Source of the DNA: Ignavibacteriaceae bacterium
Lineage (GTDB): Bacteria > Bacteroidota > Ignavibacteria > Ignavibacteriales > Ignavibacteriaceae
DNA: 52,532 bases
NCBI GenBank assembly: GCA_014860115.1
Contig: JACZKK010000032.1
Span: 1-52,532 of the forward strand
Direction: 5' to 3'
Shown: one piece after another, positions 1 to 7,248 of the stretch
Numbering within the stretch: position 1 is the first letter of the stretch
Layout of the letters: each line of letters begins with the position of its first letter
Notes under the pieces: generated by a model
The model's database searches: none
Seen by the model: the letters and a program-made list of their open reading frames with translations, nothing else
What the model was told of the DNA's origin: nothing
Made by a program: the position numbers and the translations under genes

Positions 1-55
1 CTATTAATTTCTACCTAATAGTGTAATCATTTAAAATTTTGATTTGGTATCCCAT

Positions 56-186
56 CCTTTCCTTCCCTGTTAATCGGTTAACATTTTTCCCCAAAGGACA
101 GTTGCGGTAAGTGAGGTTAAGCAAATAAAGTCAAAACAAACTTATGCAGGGTTTAATTTAATTTCAATTAAAAACTTTCAAAATTT
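56..186. repeat. Dispersed ~130-bp repeat A, copy 1
   Basis: This stretch matches 1591-1850 almost throughout once a 121-bp insertion is removed from the second copy. Shared blocks include CGGTTAACATTTTTCCCCAA and GCAAATAAAGTCAAA. It begins in the last codons of the minus-strand lipoprotein gene and extends past its stop, so it sits at that gene's 3' end. Copy 2 likewise sits just beyond the stop of its minus-strand neighbour at 1867. Function is unknown. Confidence 0.75.
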
Positions 187-1001
187 ATTTTACCGCCCAA
201 GGCTTCATAAGCTAACAAAACATTTTTTAATGCTTTTTTCTCCGTGCTAGTAATAACTCTATCATCATAATATTGACTCCCGTTAAATCTAATTTTTGCT
301 GTTTTTGAATTGATAATTGCCGAAACTATTGAATAAGTATCTTGAGTGAGGGATGTCCTAGTCCATTCCCATATTTTACCACCATCGTTGTCCCTTTCAA
401 CTTTTGATGGGAAATATTTGTAAGGAGAATCATCAATAGTAAAACTCATATATTCAACGAACAACCAATCTTCAGCATAATATTGGATGTTAAGATATAA
501 ATCTGTTAATGAACCGGATTTAGATCGTCCGAATTCTAAGAAGAAACCATTTCGGTTTACATATCTTGGCGACGAAGCATCTTGATACCAATATGTTTCT
601 GTAAACTCATTGTATTTTTTAAACATATTTTTAGTTGCTCTGGCGACTTCGAGTTCTTTTTCTCTTTTAGCTTTTTCTTCAGTCAGTCTTTGTTCGTTTT
701 CAATTCTTTTAATTTCTAAATTGATTTTTTCTAGTAGGGATTTTGAAAGTGTTGCTTCTTGAGACGAGGGATGTTTTTGAATTAATTTATCAACAGCATC
801 CTTAGCTGATTTAAAGTCGTTATTTTTGAAGTATTGATTCGCAGACTCATATAATTTGGCTGCACCATACTTGCAATCTTCTAATTCAGCTTTTAGTGCT
901 TCATTTTCTGATTTTAATTTTTCAAATTCAGTTTTTGATGGGCCATCCGAGCAGGAGAAAACAAATAAGAATAATAACAGGACAATTAAATATGATTTCA
1001 T
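168..1001 (-). CDS. Coiled-coil/TPR-like lipoprotein of unknown function
   Basis: The protein of 277 residues starts with a lipoprotein signal peptide: Lys-2, a hydrophobic core and the lipobox FSC at about residue 17, so it is probably lipidated and envelope-anchored. Residues ~25-50 are a predicted coiled coil, and ~50-95 resemble a tetratricopeptide pair (ANQYFKNNDFKSAKDAVDKL). A charged, Glu/Lys-rich helix follows to ~130. The C-terminal half is a predicted beta-rich domain with many aromatic residues that I do not recognise. I chose the ATG at 1001 over the upstream TTG at 1010 because it gives a standard signal peptide. The gene lies 27 bp beyond the end of the 1029-1550 gene on the same strand and may be co-transcribed with it. 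Repeat A overlaps its last codons. Confidence 0.75.
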   Translation of the reverse strand: MKSYLIVLLLFLFVFSCSDGPSKTEFEKLKSENEALKAELEDCKYGAAKLYESANQYFKNNDFKSAKDAVDKLIQKHPSSQEATLSKSLLEKINLEIKRIENEQRLTEEKAKREKELEVARATKNMFKKYNEFTETYWYQDASSPRYVNRNGFFLEFGRSKSGSLTDLYLNIQYYAEDWLFVEYMSFTIDDSPYKYFPSKVERDNDGGKIWEWTRTSLTQDTYSIVSAIINSKTAKIRFNGSQYYDDRVITSTEKKALKNVLLAYEALGGKINFESF

Positions 1002-1028
1002 GTCTTTCAATTATTTTGTTTTAACATA

Positions 1029-1550
1029 TTAATAATCATTGATATACCATCTCTTATGAAAATTGTTAAAATCTTCCAATTGTTCGTTAACTACACCCAA
1101 TAAGCCACCTGTCCAATTAGAGTAGGCTTGTGTACCATCAGGATTTTTTAAATTAGATGGAAATGTTCGCATTGTATAAACTGGATTCTGAAAAGAATAT
1201 TCTCTTCCAAGTTCATTAAAATAACTACCATCAATTATAAATTTCAATTTCCCATTATGCTCAAGCATTATAGCAGTAAACTCTTTTTCTTTGATTTGTT
1301 CAGCAAACTGTAATAAAACTCTGAACACATCTGAAGGACTTTTAGAACCAGTTACGTTTGTTAAGTTATACACTAGTTCGTTTGGATTTACGTAACTGCC
1401 ATAATGAACAGACACATCTATACCGGAATTTCTATAATCTTTGTTAATCACAGAGTCCATTTCTTGTTGCAAAGTCAAATAATTCCAAAGCCAAATCGCT
1501 CCGCAGATGATAATAACGGCGATAGGTAAAATGACAAATAGTTTTTTCAT
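1029..1550 (-). CDS. Hypothetical protein with one N-terminal membrane segment
   Basis: The protein has 173 residues. Residues 3-24 form one hydrophobic segment (FVILPIAVIIICGAIWLW), most likely a membrane anchor; there is no lipobox. The remaining ~150 residues look like a soluble extracytoplasmic domain (YGSYVNPNELVYNLTNVTG) and contain two GREYSF/RTFPSNL-like stretches, but I recognise no family. A GGGAG ribosome-binding site lies 8 bases before the ATG. It is the upstream gene of a probable two-gene unit with the lipoprotein at 168-1001. The pair is flanked by the two copies of repeat A. Confidence 0.7.
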   Translation of the reverse strand: MKKLFVILPIAVIIICGAIWLWNYLTLQQEMDSVINKDYRNSGIDVSVHYGSYVNPNELVYNLTNVTGSKSPSDVFRVLLQFAEQIKEKEFTAIMLEHNGKLKFIIDGSYFNELGREYSFQNPVYTMRTFPSNLKNPDGTQAYSNWTGGLLGVVNEQLEDFNNFHKRWYINDY

Positions 1551-1590
1551 TATAATTTCTCCCTCTTTTATTATGCTTTAGTCTTTTAAT

Positions 1591-1850
1591 CCTCTCCTTC
1601 CCGGCTAAGCGGTTAACATTTTTCCCCAAAGGACAGTTGCAGCAAGCGGGGTAAGCAAATAAAGTCAAAGCAAACTTAAAAATGTTTGGTGGGTTTTTCA
1701 ATTGGGGTTTCAGGGCTGACACGGACGCTCCGTGGCAGTATCTAACCTTAACGTCACGGTACGACCCCCGCAAACGGGGCAGGCGTGACGTCCCTTGAGA
1801 AACTTATGCAGGGTTTGTTTTAATATCAATTAAGAACATTTAAAATTATG
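1591..1850. repeat. Dispersed repeat A, copy 2, interrupted by an insertion
   Basis: Positions 1591-1678 and 1800-1850 together reproduce copy 1 (56-186). The two halves are separated by 121 bp absent from copy 1. The heptamer AAACTTA occurs once in copy 1 but on both sides of the insertion here, at 1672-1678 and 1800-1806. The repeat follows the stop codon of the minus-strand gene at 1867-2097, so both copies have the same position relative to a gene. Confidence 0.75.
1679..1799. mobile_element. 121-bp palindromic insertion with 7-bp target duplication
   Basis: The element carries two hairpins. The first is CACGGA-CGC-TCCGTG at 1720-1734. The second, at 1751-1791, has outer arms ACGTCAC/GTGACGT and an inner CCCCG-CAAA-CGGGG stem at 1766-1779. 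It is too short to encode a protein. Direct AAACTTA duplications flank it, and the uninterrupted target is visible in copy 1 of repeat A. Related hairpins lie at 2598-2638 and 37519-37574. It behaves like a non-autonomous REP/MITE-type element; the enzyme that moved it is not in the window. Confidence 0.65.
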
Positions 1851-1866
1851 TTTTACTCAACAATTG

Positions 1867-2097
1867 TTATTCTTTTTCTTCCGTTGAATCGGTTTTATCC
1901 GGATTGCCAAACAACTGTACAATCTTCTTCCCGAAAACTAAAGCTATAGTTACTCCAACTATAACGCCAATGGAAACTCCATACGCTATGTTTATACCAT
2001 TAAATATAGCACCAAAGGCGGCTCCAAATGCAGCACCAAAACCGGCACCATATACTAATATCGTTTCACTTTTTTTTGTTGATTTATTATTTGCCAT
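1867..2097 (-). CDS. Small glycine-zipper membrane protein
   Basis: The protein has 76 residues. It has a basic N-terminus (NNKSTKK), then two hydrophobic segments at about 17-34 and 38-57. The first carries the small-residue repeat GAGFGAAFGAAFGA, a glycine-zipper pattern that lets helices pack tightly in a membrane. The tail is acidic (DKTDSTEEKE). TAAGGAGA lies 11 bases before the ATG. A comparable 60-residue protein lies at 39356-39538 in the other repeat-rich region. Function is unknown; pore-forming, stress-related or structural roles are all possible. Confidence 0.65.
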   Translation of the reverse strand: MANNKSTKKSETILVYGAGFGAAFGAAFGAIFNGINIAYGVSIGVIVGVTIALVFGKKIVQLFGNPDKTDSTEEKE

Positions 2098-2109
2098 CTG
2101 TAATCTTCT

Positions 2110-2174
2110 CCTTAATAAATTAAAATTCTGGATGCCCGCGTAACGGCGTCCGGTTAATTTGCTTGTTAGGTAAC
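2110..2174 (-). repeat. attC-like integron recombination site (degenerate)
   Basis: Read on the minus strand, ACCTAAC (2171-2165) lies 7 bases after the stop codon of the DUF4180 gene and matches the R'' box RYYYAAC. It is followed by AAGCAAATTAACCGGACGCC, which resembles the first arm of many attC sites, then an imperfect hairpin (GGACGCCG pairing with GGATGCCCG). The far arm toward 2110 is only partly complementary and lacks a clean GTTRRRY box, so the site looks decayed. An inverted copy of the box, GTTACCTAAC at 2565-2574, lies on the other side of the gene. No integrase is in the window. Confidence 0.45.
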
Positions 2175-2178
2175 ACTT

Positions 2179-2541
2179 TTAAGTTTTAATTAACATTTCT
2201 TTTGCTTTTGAAACATTTGTAACAAAGAAAAATTGATTTCCTCTATTACTTTCAATAATAAATGCTTTTAAACTTTCACTTTCGTACTTTTCAAAGTTTC
2301 CTACAATTGCAATTTTAATTCCATAGTTAACACACTTTTGTAATATCTCACCAGCTAATCCACTTCTTAATTTATAAAAGTCAGATGTAACATTATTTTC
2401 TTTGATTATAATCTTATTTATTTCTTGATATGAGATATTTGCAATTAAATCAAGAGCATCTTGCAAATTGTTGATAACTATATCATTTGAAATTATTTCT
2501 GCAATCCTATTATTATTTACATTATGTTCAACAATATCCAT
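2179..2541 (-). CDS. DUF4180 family protein
   Basis: The protein of 120 residues matches the DUF4180 family by its central block (FYKLRSGLAGEILQKCVNYG), followed by KIAIVGNFE and SLKAFIIESNRGNQFFFV. The fold should be a small alpha/beta domain; no biochemical role is known for the family. There is no clear ribosome-binding site. The gene is bounded by the 10-bp inverted boxes GTTAGGTAAC (2165) and GTTACCTAAC (2565), with very short gaps to stop and start. That is the geometry of a promoterless integron gene cassette. Confidence 0.8.
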   Translation of the reverse strand: MDIVEHNVNNNRIAEIISNDIVINNLQDALDLIANISYQEINKIIIKENNVTSDFYKLRSGLAGEILQKCVNYGIKIAIVGNFEKYESESLKAFIIESNRGNQFFFVTNVSKAKEMLIKT

Positions 2542-2597
2542 ATACTATGCACTATATTTAATTTGTTACCTAACTATTAATGATACTGCAAAACTTA

Positions 2598-2638
2598 ACG
2601 TTATGGTACGACCCCCGCAAACGGGGCAGGTGTGACGT
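2598..2638. repeat. REP-like hairpin, copy 2 (expanded apex)
   Basis: This is a near copy of 1751-1791. The outer arms are ACGTTAT and GTGACGT, so the left arm has decayed, and the inner stem CCCCG-CAAA-CGGGG is identical. It stands between the stop of the DUF1801 gene and the boundary box at 2565-2574, where a cassette model would place an attC site. The first hairpin of the two-hairpin element is absent here. Confidence 0.7.
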
Positions 2639-2646
2639 CTATCTGG

Positions 2647-3060
2647 TTATTTTATTTTCGCAGCCGTATTAATTAATTTTTCCAAAACCTTCGCATCAAT
2701 ATCATTCAGCTTATTAATGTACAGGCATCCGACCCCGATTTTGTGCTTGCCCAGTTTTTTCAGTTGAGCGGCGTGCTTTTTAATATCCAGTACAAGATGC
2801 AATGAAATGTTCGCCTTCCGCGGTGAGAATCCTATCTTGAACCATTCAACTTCTCTTCCTGTTGCAGGACTTTTATATATTTTATTCCCAAAACCGATCA
2901 TCGAGCTGCCCCACATTTTGGGTTTTTCCTTTGAAGCCTTCTGCATCATCTTTAGGATGGTGAAGCTGTCTTTGCGCATCGCTTCATTCTTAACTGAATT
3001 GATAAAGTCCTCAACGCTCGAATCGGTTTCTTTTGTTTTTATTACTGCCAGTTTACCCAT
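2647..3060 (-). CDS. DUF1801 domain protein (YdhG-like)
   Basis: The protein of 137 residues fits the DUF1801 family. Features are the N-terminal SVEDFINSV helix, the block PKMWGSSMIGFGNKIYKS, then WFKIGFSPRKANISLHL and a C-terminal GVGCLYINKLNDID segment. Members are small cytoplasmic alpha/beta proteins related to the YjbR/YdhG group and have no established reaction. The start is the ATG at 3060. It is a single gene between the repeat-bounded DUF4180 gene and a membrane protein on the same strand, and may be another accessory cassette. Confidence 0.85.
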   Translation of the reverse strand: MGKLAVIKTKETDSSVEDFINSVKNEAMRKDSFTILKMMQKASKEKPKMWGSSMIGFGNKIYKSPATGREVEWFKIGFSPRKANISLHLVLDIKKHAAQLKKLGKHKIGVGCLYINKLNDIDAKVLEKLINTAAKIK

Positions 3061-3144
3061 TGTGAAATTATTTTTGTTTGTGATAAATTATTTTCTCAAC
3101 AGATTACTAAAATTTTTTTATTGCCGTTATTGTTCTTCATAATA

Positions 3145-3522
3145 TTATTTAGCCTCCTTTGAATTTTTAACAGTTAGTAGTTTATCCAATACTAAAGCTG
3201 AGATGACACCAATAAGATTAACAAATAAATCAAAAATATCGAACACATTTTTCATTATCCCAAAGCCATTAGTAATCTCGAATAATTCTACAATTGTTAA
3301 AGAGATAATGGCTGTAATGAACTTATTCTGTTTCCAATGATCAGAAGAAAAGTAGATTAAAAAGTACACGGCGAACGAGATTGATAAATTTCCGGAATAA
3401 CTTTTTACTATTTCCAGTCCTGGTCCGTTGTAAATCTGTTTTAATAAAAGAACCGAAACACAGAGAAGAATAAATAAAACATTACGAGCTTTTTGGTTAT
3501 TACTTATGGTTGAAGTGCTCAT
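3145..3522 (-). CDS. Small integral membrane protein, VanZ-like features
   Basis: The protein of 125 residues has about four hydrophobic segments (near 12-28, 44-58, 67-82 and 98-115). The final part, FDIFDLFVNLIGVISALVLD, resembles the end of VanZ-like proteins, where a D-x-x-x-N pattern precedes the last helix. The family is loosely defined and its molecular role is mostly unknown. The downstream stretch 3565-3610 contains a short REP-like remnant ending in CCGGAATGACAAG. Confidence 0.6.
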   Translation of the reverse strand: MSTSTISNNQKARNVLFILLCVSVLLLKQIYNGPGLEIVKSYSGNLSISFAVYFLIYFSSDHWKQNKFITAIISLTIVELFEITNGFGIMKNVFDIFDLFVNLIGVISALVLDKLLTVKNSKEAK

Positions 3523-3627
3523 AAAACAGTAATGAATATTTTATTTATGAAGCAAGTTTTTGGTCGTCAAATCCCGGATGATTCGCTTCCAGCGTATCTC
3601 CGGAATGACAAGCGGATGAACAATTTT

Positions 3628-4788
3628 TCAAAACCATTTCTTCCTTCTGAAATAAAAGACCATAAAAATGACCACACCTATCATCACACCCCATAAGGCA
3701 AAATAAGCCCACGGCCATTTCATCTCCGGCATATTAGGGAAGTTCATTCCGTAGATGCCGACGATAAAAGTAAGCGGAATAAAAATGGTGGCAATAACCG
3801 TAAGCACCTTCATCACCTCGTTCATCTTGTTGCTCATCATAGAAAGATAAATTTCCATCAGTCCGTTTGTTATTTCTCTTTGCTGTTCAATTGATTCGGT
3901 TATATGAATAGTGTGGTCGTAAATGTCGCGCAGGTACGGTTCAATGCTGTCATCCAAGAGATCGGAGTCATCTTTTATTAATTGGTTCACAATCTCTCTT
4001 AAAGGCCATATTGATCTACGCATCATCAGCAATAGATTTCGCAGGTTGTAAATACTTTCTATCTGGGATTTTTCGGGATTATTAATGACTTCGTCATCAA
4101 GTGTTTCAATTCTTTCTTCTACCTTTTCGAGTGCAAGAAAATAATGATCGATAACAATATCCATTAATGCATAAAGCAGATAATCGGATCCCCTTTTGCG
4201 GAATTTACCAAGCTGAATTGTAATCCTCTCCTTTACCGGATTAAATATCTCATCACTCTTTTCAGAAAAACTGAACAAAAATGTTCTGCCAAGTATAAAA
4301 CTCACCTGTTCCGTTTCCAGGATTTTCTGCTCAGGATTAAACGTCATAAGTTTCATAACGATGAAAAGATAATCGTCGGTTATTTCAATTTTGGGTCGTG
4401 TATCGGTGTTAAGAATATCTTCAAGCACCAAAGGATGGACTTTAAACTTTTCACCAACCTGTTTCAGAAATTCAGTTTCGTGAAGTCCGCAAACGCTTAC
4501 CCACGTTACCTGCGGTGTGTCGGTAAATGGATCGATCTCTTTAACAGATTTTATTTCGTAGGTCTCTGCGTTATTCTCATCGTATTCTGTTAGAGTAATC
4601 GTAACCTTTTCAACTTTTTTCTCTCCGAGATAGACAATTGACCCGGGCGGCAGTCCGATTTTTGAAGAAGTTTTTTTCTTTTTTTTCGGGGCAAGCTGCT
4701 TGAGAAGGTTTATCTGTGCCTCGATTATGGTTTTGGGCACTTCAATTATTTTGTTTATTACGTCGTTGGTATTATTTGAGTTTTTCAT
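3628..4788 (-). CDS. corA: Magnesium/cobalt transporter CorA
   Basis: This 386-residue protein belongs to the CorA/MIT channel family, which imports Mg2+ and some Co2+ or Ni2+ down the membrane potential as a homopentamer. The long N-terminal cytoplasmic alpha/beta domain and stalk helices cover residues ~50-310. Two transmembrane segments follow at the C-terminus. The first ends in the ion-selective signature YGMNFPNMPEMKWPW near residue 345, and the last segment is followed by the basic tail YFRRKKWF. Length is within the family's usual range, with an extra ~40-residue Lys-rich N-terminus. The gene stands alone, divergent from the esterase gene at 4869 with 80 bp between. Confidence 0.95.
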   Translation of the reverse strand: MKNSNNTNDVINKIIEVPKTIIEAQINLLKQLAPKKKKKTSSKIGLPPGSIVYLGEKKVEKVTITLTEYDENNAETYEIKSVKEIDPFTDTPQVTWVSVCGLHETEFLKQVGEKFKVHPLVLEDILNTDTRPKIEITDDYLFIVMKLMTFNPEQKILETEQVSFILGRTFLFSFSEKSDEIFNPVKERITIQLGKFRKRGSDYLLYALMDIVIDHYFLALEKVEERIETLDDEVINNPEKSQIESIYNLRNLLLMMRRSIWPLREIVNQLIKDDSDLLDDSIEPYLRDIYDHTIHITESIEQQREITNGLMEIYLSMMSNKMNEVMKVLTVIATIFIPLTFIVGIYGMNFPNMPEMKWPWAYFALWGVMIGVVIFMVFYFRRKKWF

Positions 4789-4868
4789 AGTGTCCTAAAT
4801 ATAAAATTTTCTAACGATAAATGTTCTGTCGTTTGTTATTTTGATGACAATAAAAAATTTCTTTCTGA

Positions 4869-6023
4869 ATGCCACGAACCAGACCGCCGTCAGGCAAGTT
4901 TCACAAATTACTGATTGCGCTTTTAGCAATTTCTTTTCTTATAAATTCTTGCGAATTATTTGAAGGTTCATCACATATTGATGCTGATGATGAAAATATT
5001 GAGTACATAGGAAGATTCGATTCTTCAAATCCCAAAAGTGTAAGATTTGACTGGTCCGGAGTTCAAATCAGGACACGTTTTGAAGGAACTTCCTGTTCAA
5101 TAAAATTAAAAGATGGAAACAATGACTATAATGTTTTTATAGATGGAAGACTGCACAAAGTAATTAGAACATCTTCCGACACGATTTATGTGCTTGCAAA
5201 CGGACTTCCAAATAAAGTTCATACATTATTAATTACAAAACGAACCGAAGCACTTTTCGGCATTGCAACATTCGAGGGATTTATTCTTGATGGCGGCAAA
5301 GATCTTGTTAAATCGATTGAAATAATTAAGAGGAGAAAAATAGAATTTGTCGGCGATTCATACTTTACCGGTTTTGGAAGTGAAGGCGACTCTCCGGATT
5401 GTGTTTTCAGCCGCGAAACGGAAAACAGTTATTTATCTTTTGGAGCCCAGCTTGCGAGAAAGTTAAATGCGGATTATTCAATTGTTGCAATTTCTGGTTC
5501 GGGTGTAGTGAAAAATTATGGTGATTCACTCCGTACATCAGAACTTCCTCTGCCGCATTATTATAATCAGGCATGTTTTAACGGTTCATTAAAATGGGAT
5601 TTTAATCGCTGGCAGCCGGATGCGGTTGTTGTTCGTCTTGGTAGAAATGATTACTGGCAGAAACCACACCCTAAAAGAGAAATGTTCCGAACAGCATATC
5701 TGAGGCTCATTAAAAATATCAGAAAACATTACCCCAACACTCACATCTTTGCTCTATGCAGCTCGCTGCGAAAAGATCCTCATTGCGATTATATCAGTAG
5801 TGTTGTTAATGAACTGAATGGAAAGAATAAAGACAAGAAAATTCATTTCATCAAACTGGATGTTAAATTCAACCAGCAGAGAGATTTCGGCTGTGAAAAA
5901 CATCCCAACCGCTTCGGGCATAAAAAGATTGCGGATTTCCTTGAACCGATAATAAGGAAGGAACTCGGATGGGAGTCATTGTTGAAACGAATCATCCCAT
6001 CCCATCCGTTTTCGAGAAAATAA
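4869..6023 (+). CDS. CE2-like SGNH esterase lipoprotein
   Basis: This 384-residue protein is probably an exported carbohydrate esterase. Residues 1-28 are a signal sequence with the lipobox-like FLINSC. Residues ~40-150 form the N-terminal beta-sandwich seen in carbohydrate esterase family 2, and ~155-365 the SGNH hydrolase domain. Block I is IEFVGDSYFTGFG, with the catalytic Ser in GDS. The oxyanion Gly is in ISGSGVVKNYGD, and VVRLGRNDYW takes the place of the usual GTND block. The catalytic His is in GCEKHPNRFGH. CE2 enzymes deacetylate plant or microbial polysaccharides; the substrate here is unknown. No clear ribosome-binding site precedes the ATG. It converges with the mscS-like gene, with stops 2 bp apart. 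Confidence 0.8.
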   Translation: MPRTRPPSGKFHKLLIALLAISFLINSCELFEGSSHIDADDENIEYIGRFDSSNPKSVRFDWSGVQIRTRFEGTSCSIKLKDGNNDYNVFIDGRLHKVIRTSSDTIYVLANGLPNKVHTLLITKRTEALFGIATFEGFILDGGKDLVKSIEIIKRRKIEFVGDSYFTGFGSEGDSPDCVFSRETENSYLSFGAQLARKLNADYSIVAISGSGVVKNYGDSLRTSELPLPHYYNQACFNGSLKWDFNRWQPDAVVVRLGRNDYWQKPHPKREMFRTAYLRLIKNIRKHYPNTHIFALCSSLRKDPHCDYISSVVNELNGKNKDKKIHFIKLDVKFNQQRDFGCEKHPNRFGHKKIADFLEPIIRKELGWESLLKRIIPSHPFSRK

Positions 6024-6025
6024 TT

Positions 6026-7087
6026 TTAACTATTCTTTTCTTCTTTGTTCACAAATAAAGTTTGAGTCGGATAAGCAAACTCAATTCCTTTGTTTTCGAA
6101 TTCTTTATAGATTTGAAGATTGATAGATTGCTGAGTGTCCATATATTTCACATATTCTGAACCGGATACAAAATAAACAAACTCAAAGTTAAGACTGAAG
6201 TCGCCGTACGAAGCAAAATGTCCGCGGTCAAAACGAACATCGCTGTGCGCTTCAATTATCTGTCTTACAATTTTCGGAATCTCTTCAAGCTGTGCCGCCG
6301 TTGTTTGATAAACCACACCAAGCTTAAAAACCACTCTTCTTTCCTGCATCTTCTTAAAATTGTGAATTCTTGAATTGGTCAGGTCAGTGTTTGAAAATAC
6401 TAATTGCTCACCCGTGAGTGCACGGACTCTTGTAGTTTTTATTCCTGTGTATTCAACTGTGCCGACTTTATCCTGCACGGTAATAAAATCTCCGACTTCA
6501 AAAGGACGATCAAAGAAAATTACAAAATAGCTGAAGAGGTCCCCGAGTATTGTTTGTGCGGCGAGAGCAATTGCAATTCCACCGATTCCGAGTCCTGCAA
6601 TTACCGCAGAAATATCAAAACCGAGATTATCCATCAGGAACACAATACCGATTACCCAAACGAAAATATTTATTAGCACCGTCATTCCGCGAAGCTGTCT
6701 TGCTTTTTCCTCTCCCCTTTCCTGCTTTTTAATAAAGTAGGATATCATGAACATAATAGTTGAACTTATAAAGCGAATAATGAAGAAGGTTACTACAAAA
6801 AGTGATGCTACTTCGACAATTCTCGATGCACGATCATGTAGTGTCAGGCTGGTTAATGAAGAATAAAAAACACCATAAAAGAGCAAAGGTATTATAGATT
6901 TTTCGATACTTTTTATCAGCAGATCATCCAAAGTCGTTTCTGTTTTCTCAGCCCATTTCTTCAACCGGCGCAGAACAATCTTTTGCAGAATTTTAACGAT
7001 GATTAAACCGATAATAAATATTCCGGCTGCGATTATATAAGATTGAACGGTGTTTCCCCAGAATGTTTGGTTTAGATAATCTTGCAT
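6026..7087 (-). CDS. MscS family mechanosensitive ion channel
   Basis: The 353-residue protein has about five N-terminal hydrophobic segments. These end in the pore helix and beta domain hallmark GLGIGGIAIALAAQTILGDL, then FFDRPFEVGDFITV and the arginine-rich TRVRALTGEQLVFSNTDL. A C-terminal alpha/beta domain follows. Channels of this family open under membrane tension and release solutes after hypo-osmotic shock. It is longer than minimal E. coli MscS (about 286 residues) because of extra membrane helices. I start it at ATG 7087, with AAGGAG about 10 bases upstream, rather than at the TTG nine bases earlier. It is divergent from the ACS-like gene. Confidence 0.92.
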   Translation of the reverse strand: MQDYLNQTFWGNTVQSYIIAAGIFIIGLIIVKILQKIVLRRLKKWAEKTETTLDDLLIKSIEKSIIPLLFYGVFYSSLTSLTLHDRASRIVEVASLFVVTFFIIRFISSTIMFMISYFIKKQERGEEKARQLRGMTVLINIFVWVIGIVFLMDNLGFDISAVIAGLGIGGIAIALAAQTILGDLFSYFVIFFDRPFEVGDFITVQDKVGTVEYTGIKTTRVRALTGEQLVFSNTDLTNSRIHNFKKMQERRVVFKLGVVYQTTAAQLEEIPKIVRQIIEAHSDVRFDRGHFASYGDFSLNFEFVYFVSGSEYVKYMDTQQSINLQIYKEFENKGIEFAYPTQTLFVNKEEKNS

Positions 7088-7248
7088 TGTTCTCAAACTC
7101 CTTTAAATCTTAATTCTATTGTTCAGAAAAAATTCTATTTCGATTACAATTTAATAATTTTTTCAGGTTTGATTTTTGCTCAATTGCTTTTACGTATTAC
7201 AATCTCTAATTTTTCATTGTAATAAATTGAATCCACTTAATCAGAACA

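Noticed and set aside
1444-1773. 109-codon minus-strand frame overlapping the 1029-1550 gene and repeat A
   Set aside because: It runs through the repeat and its palindromic insertion and has a composition unlike a protein; it is a chance frame.
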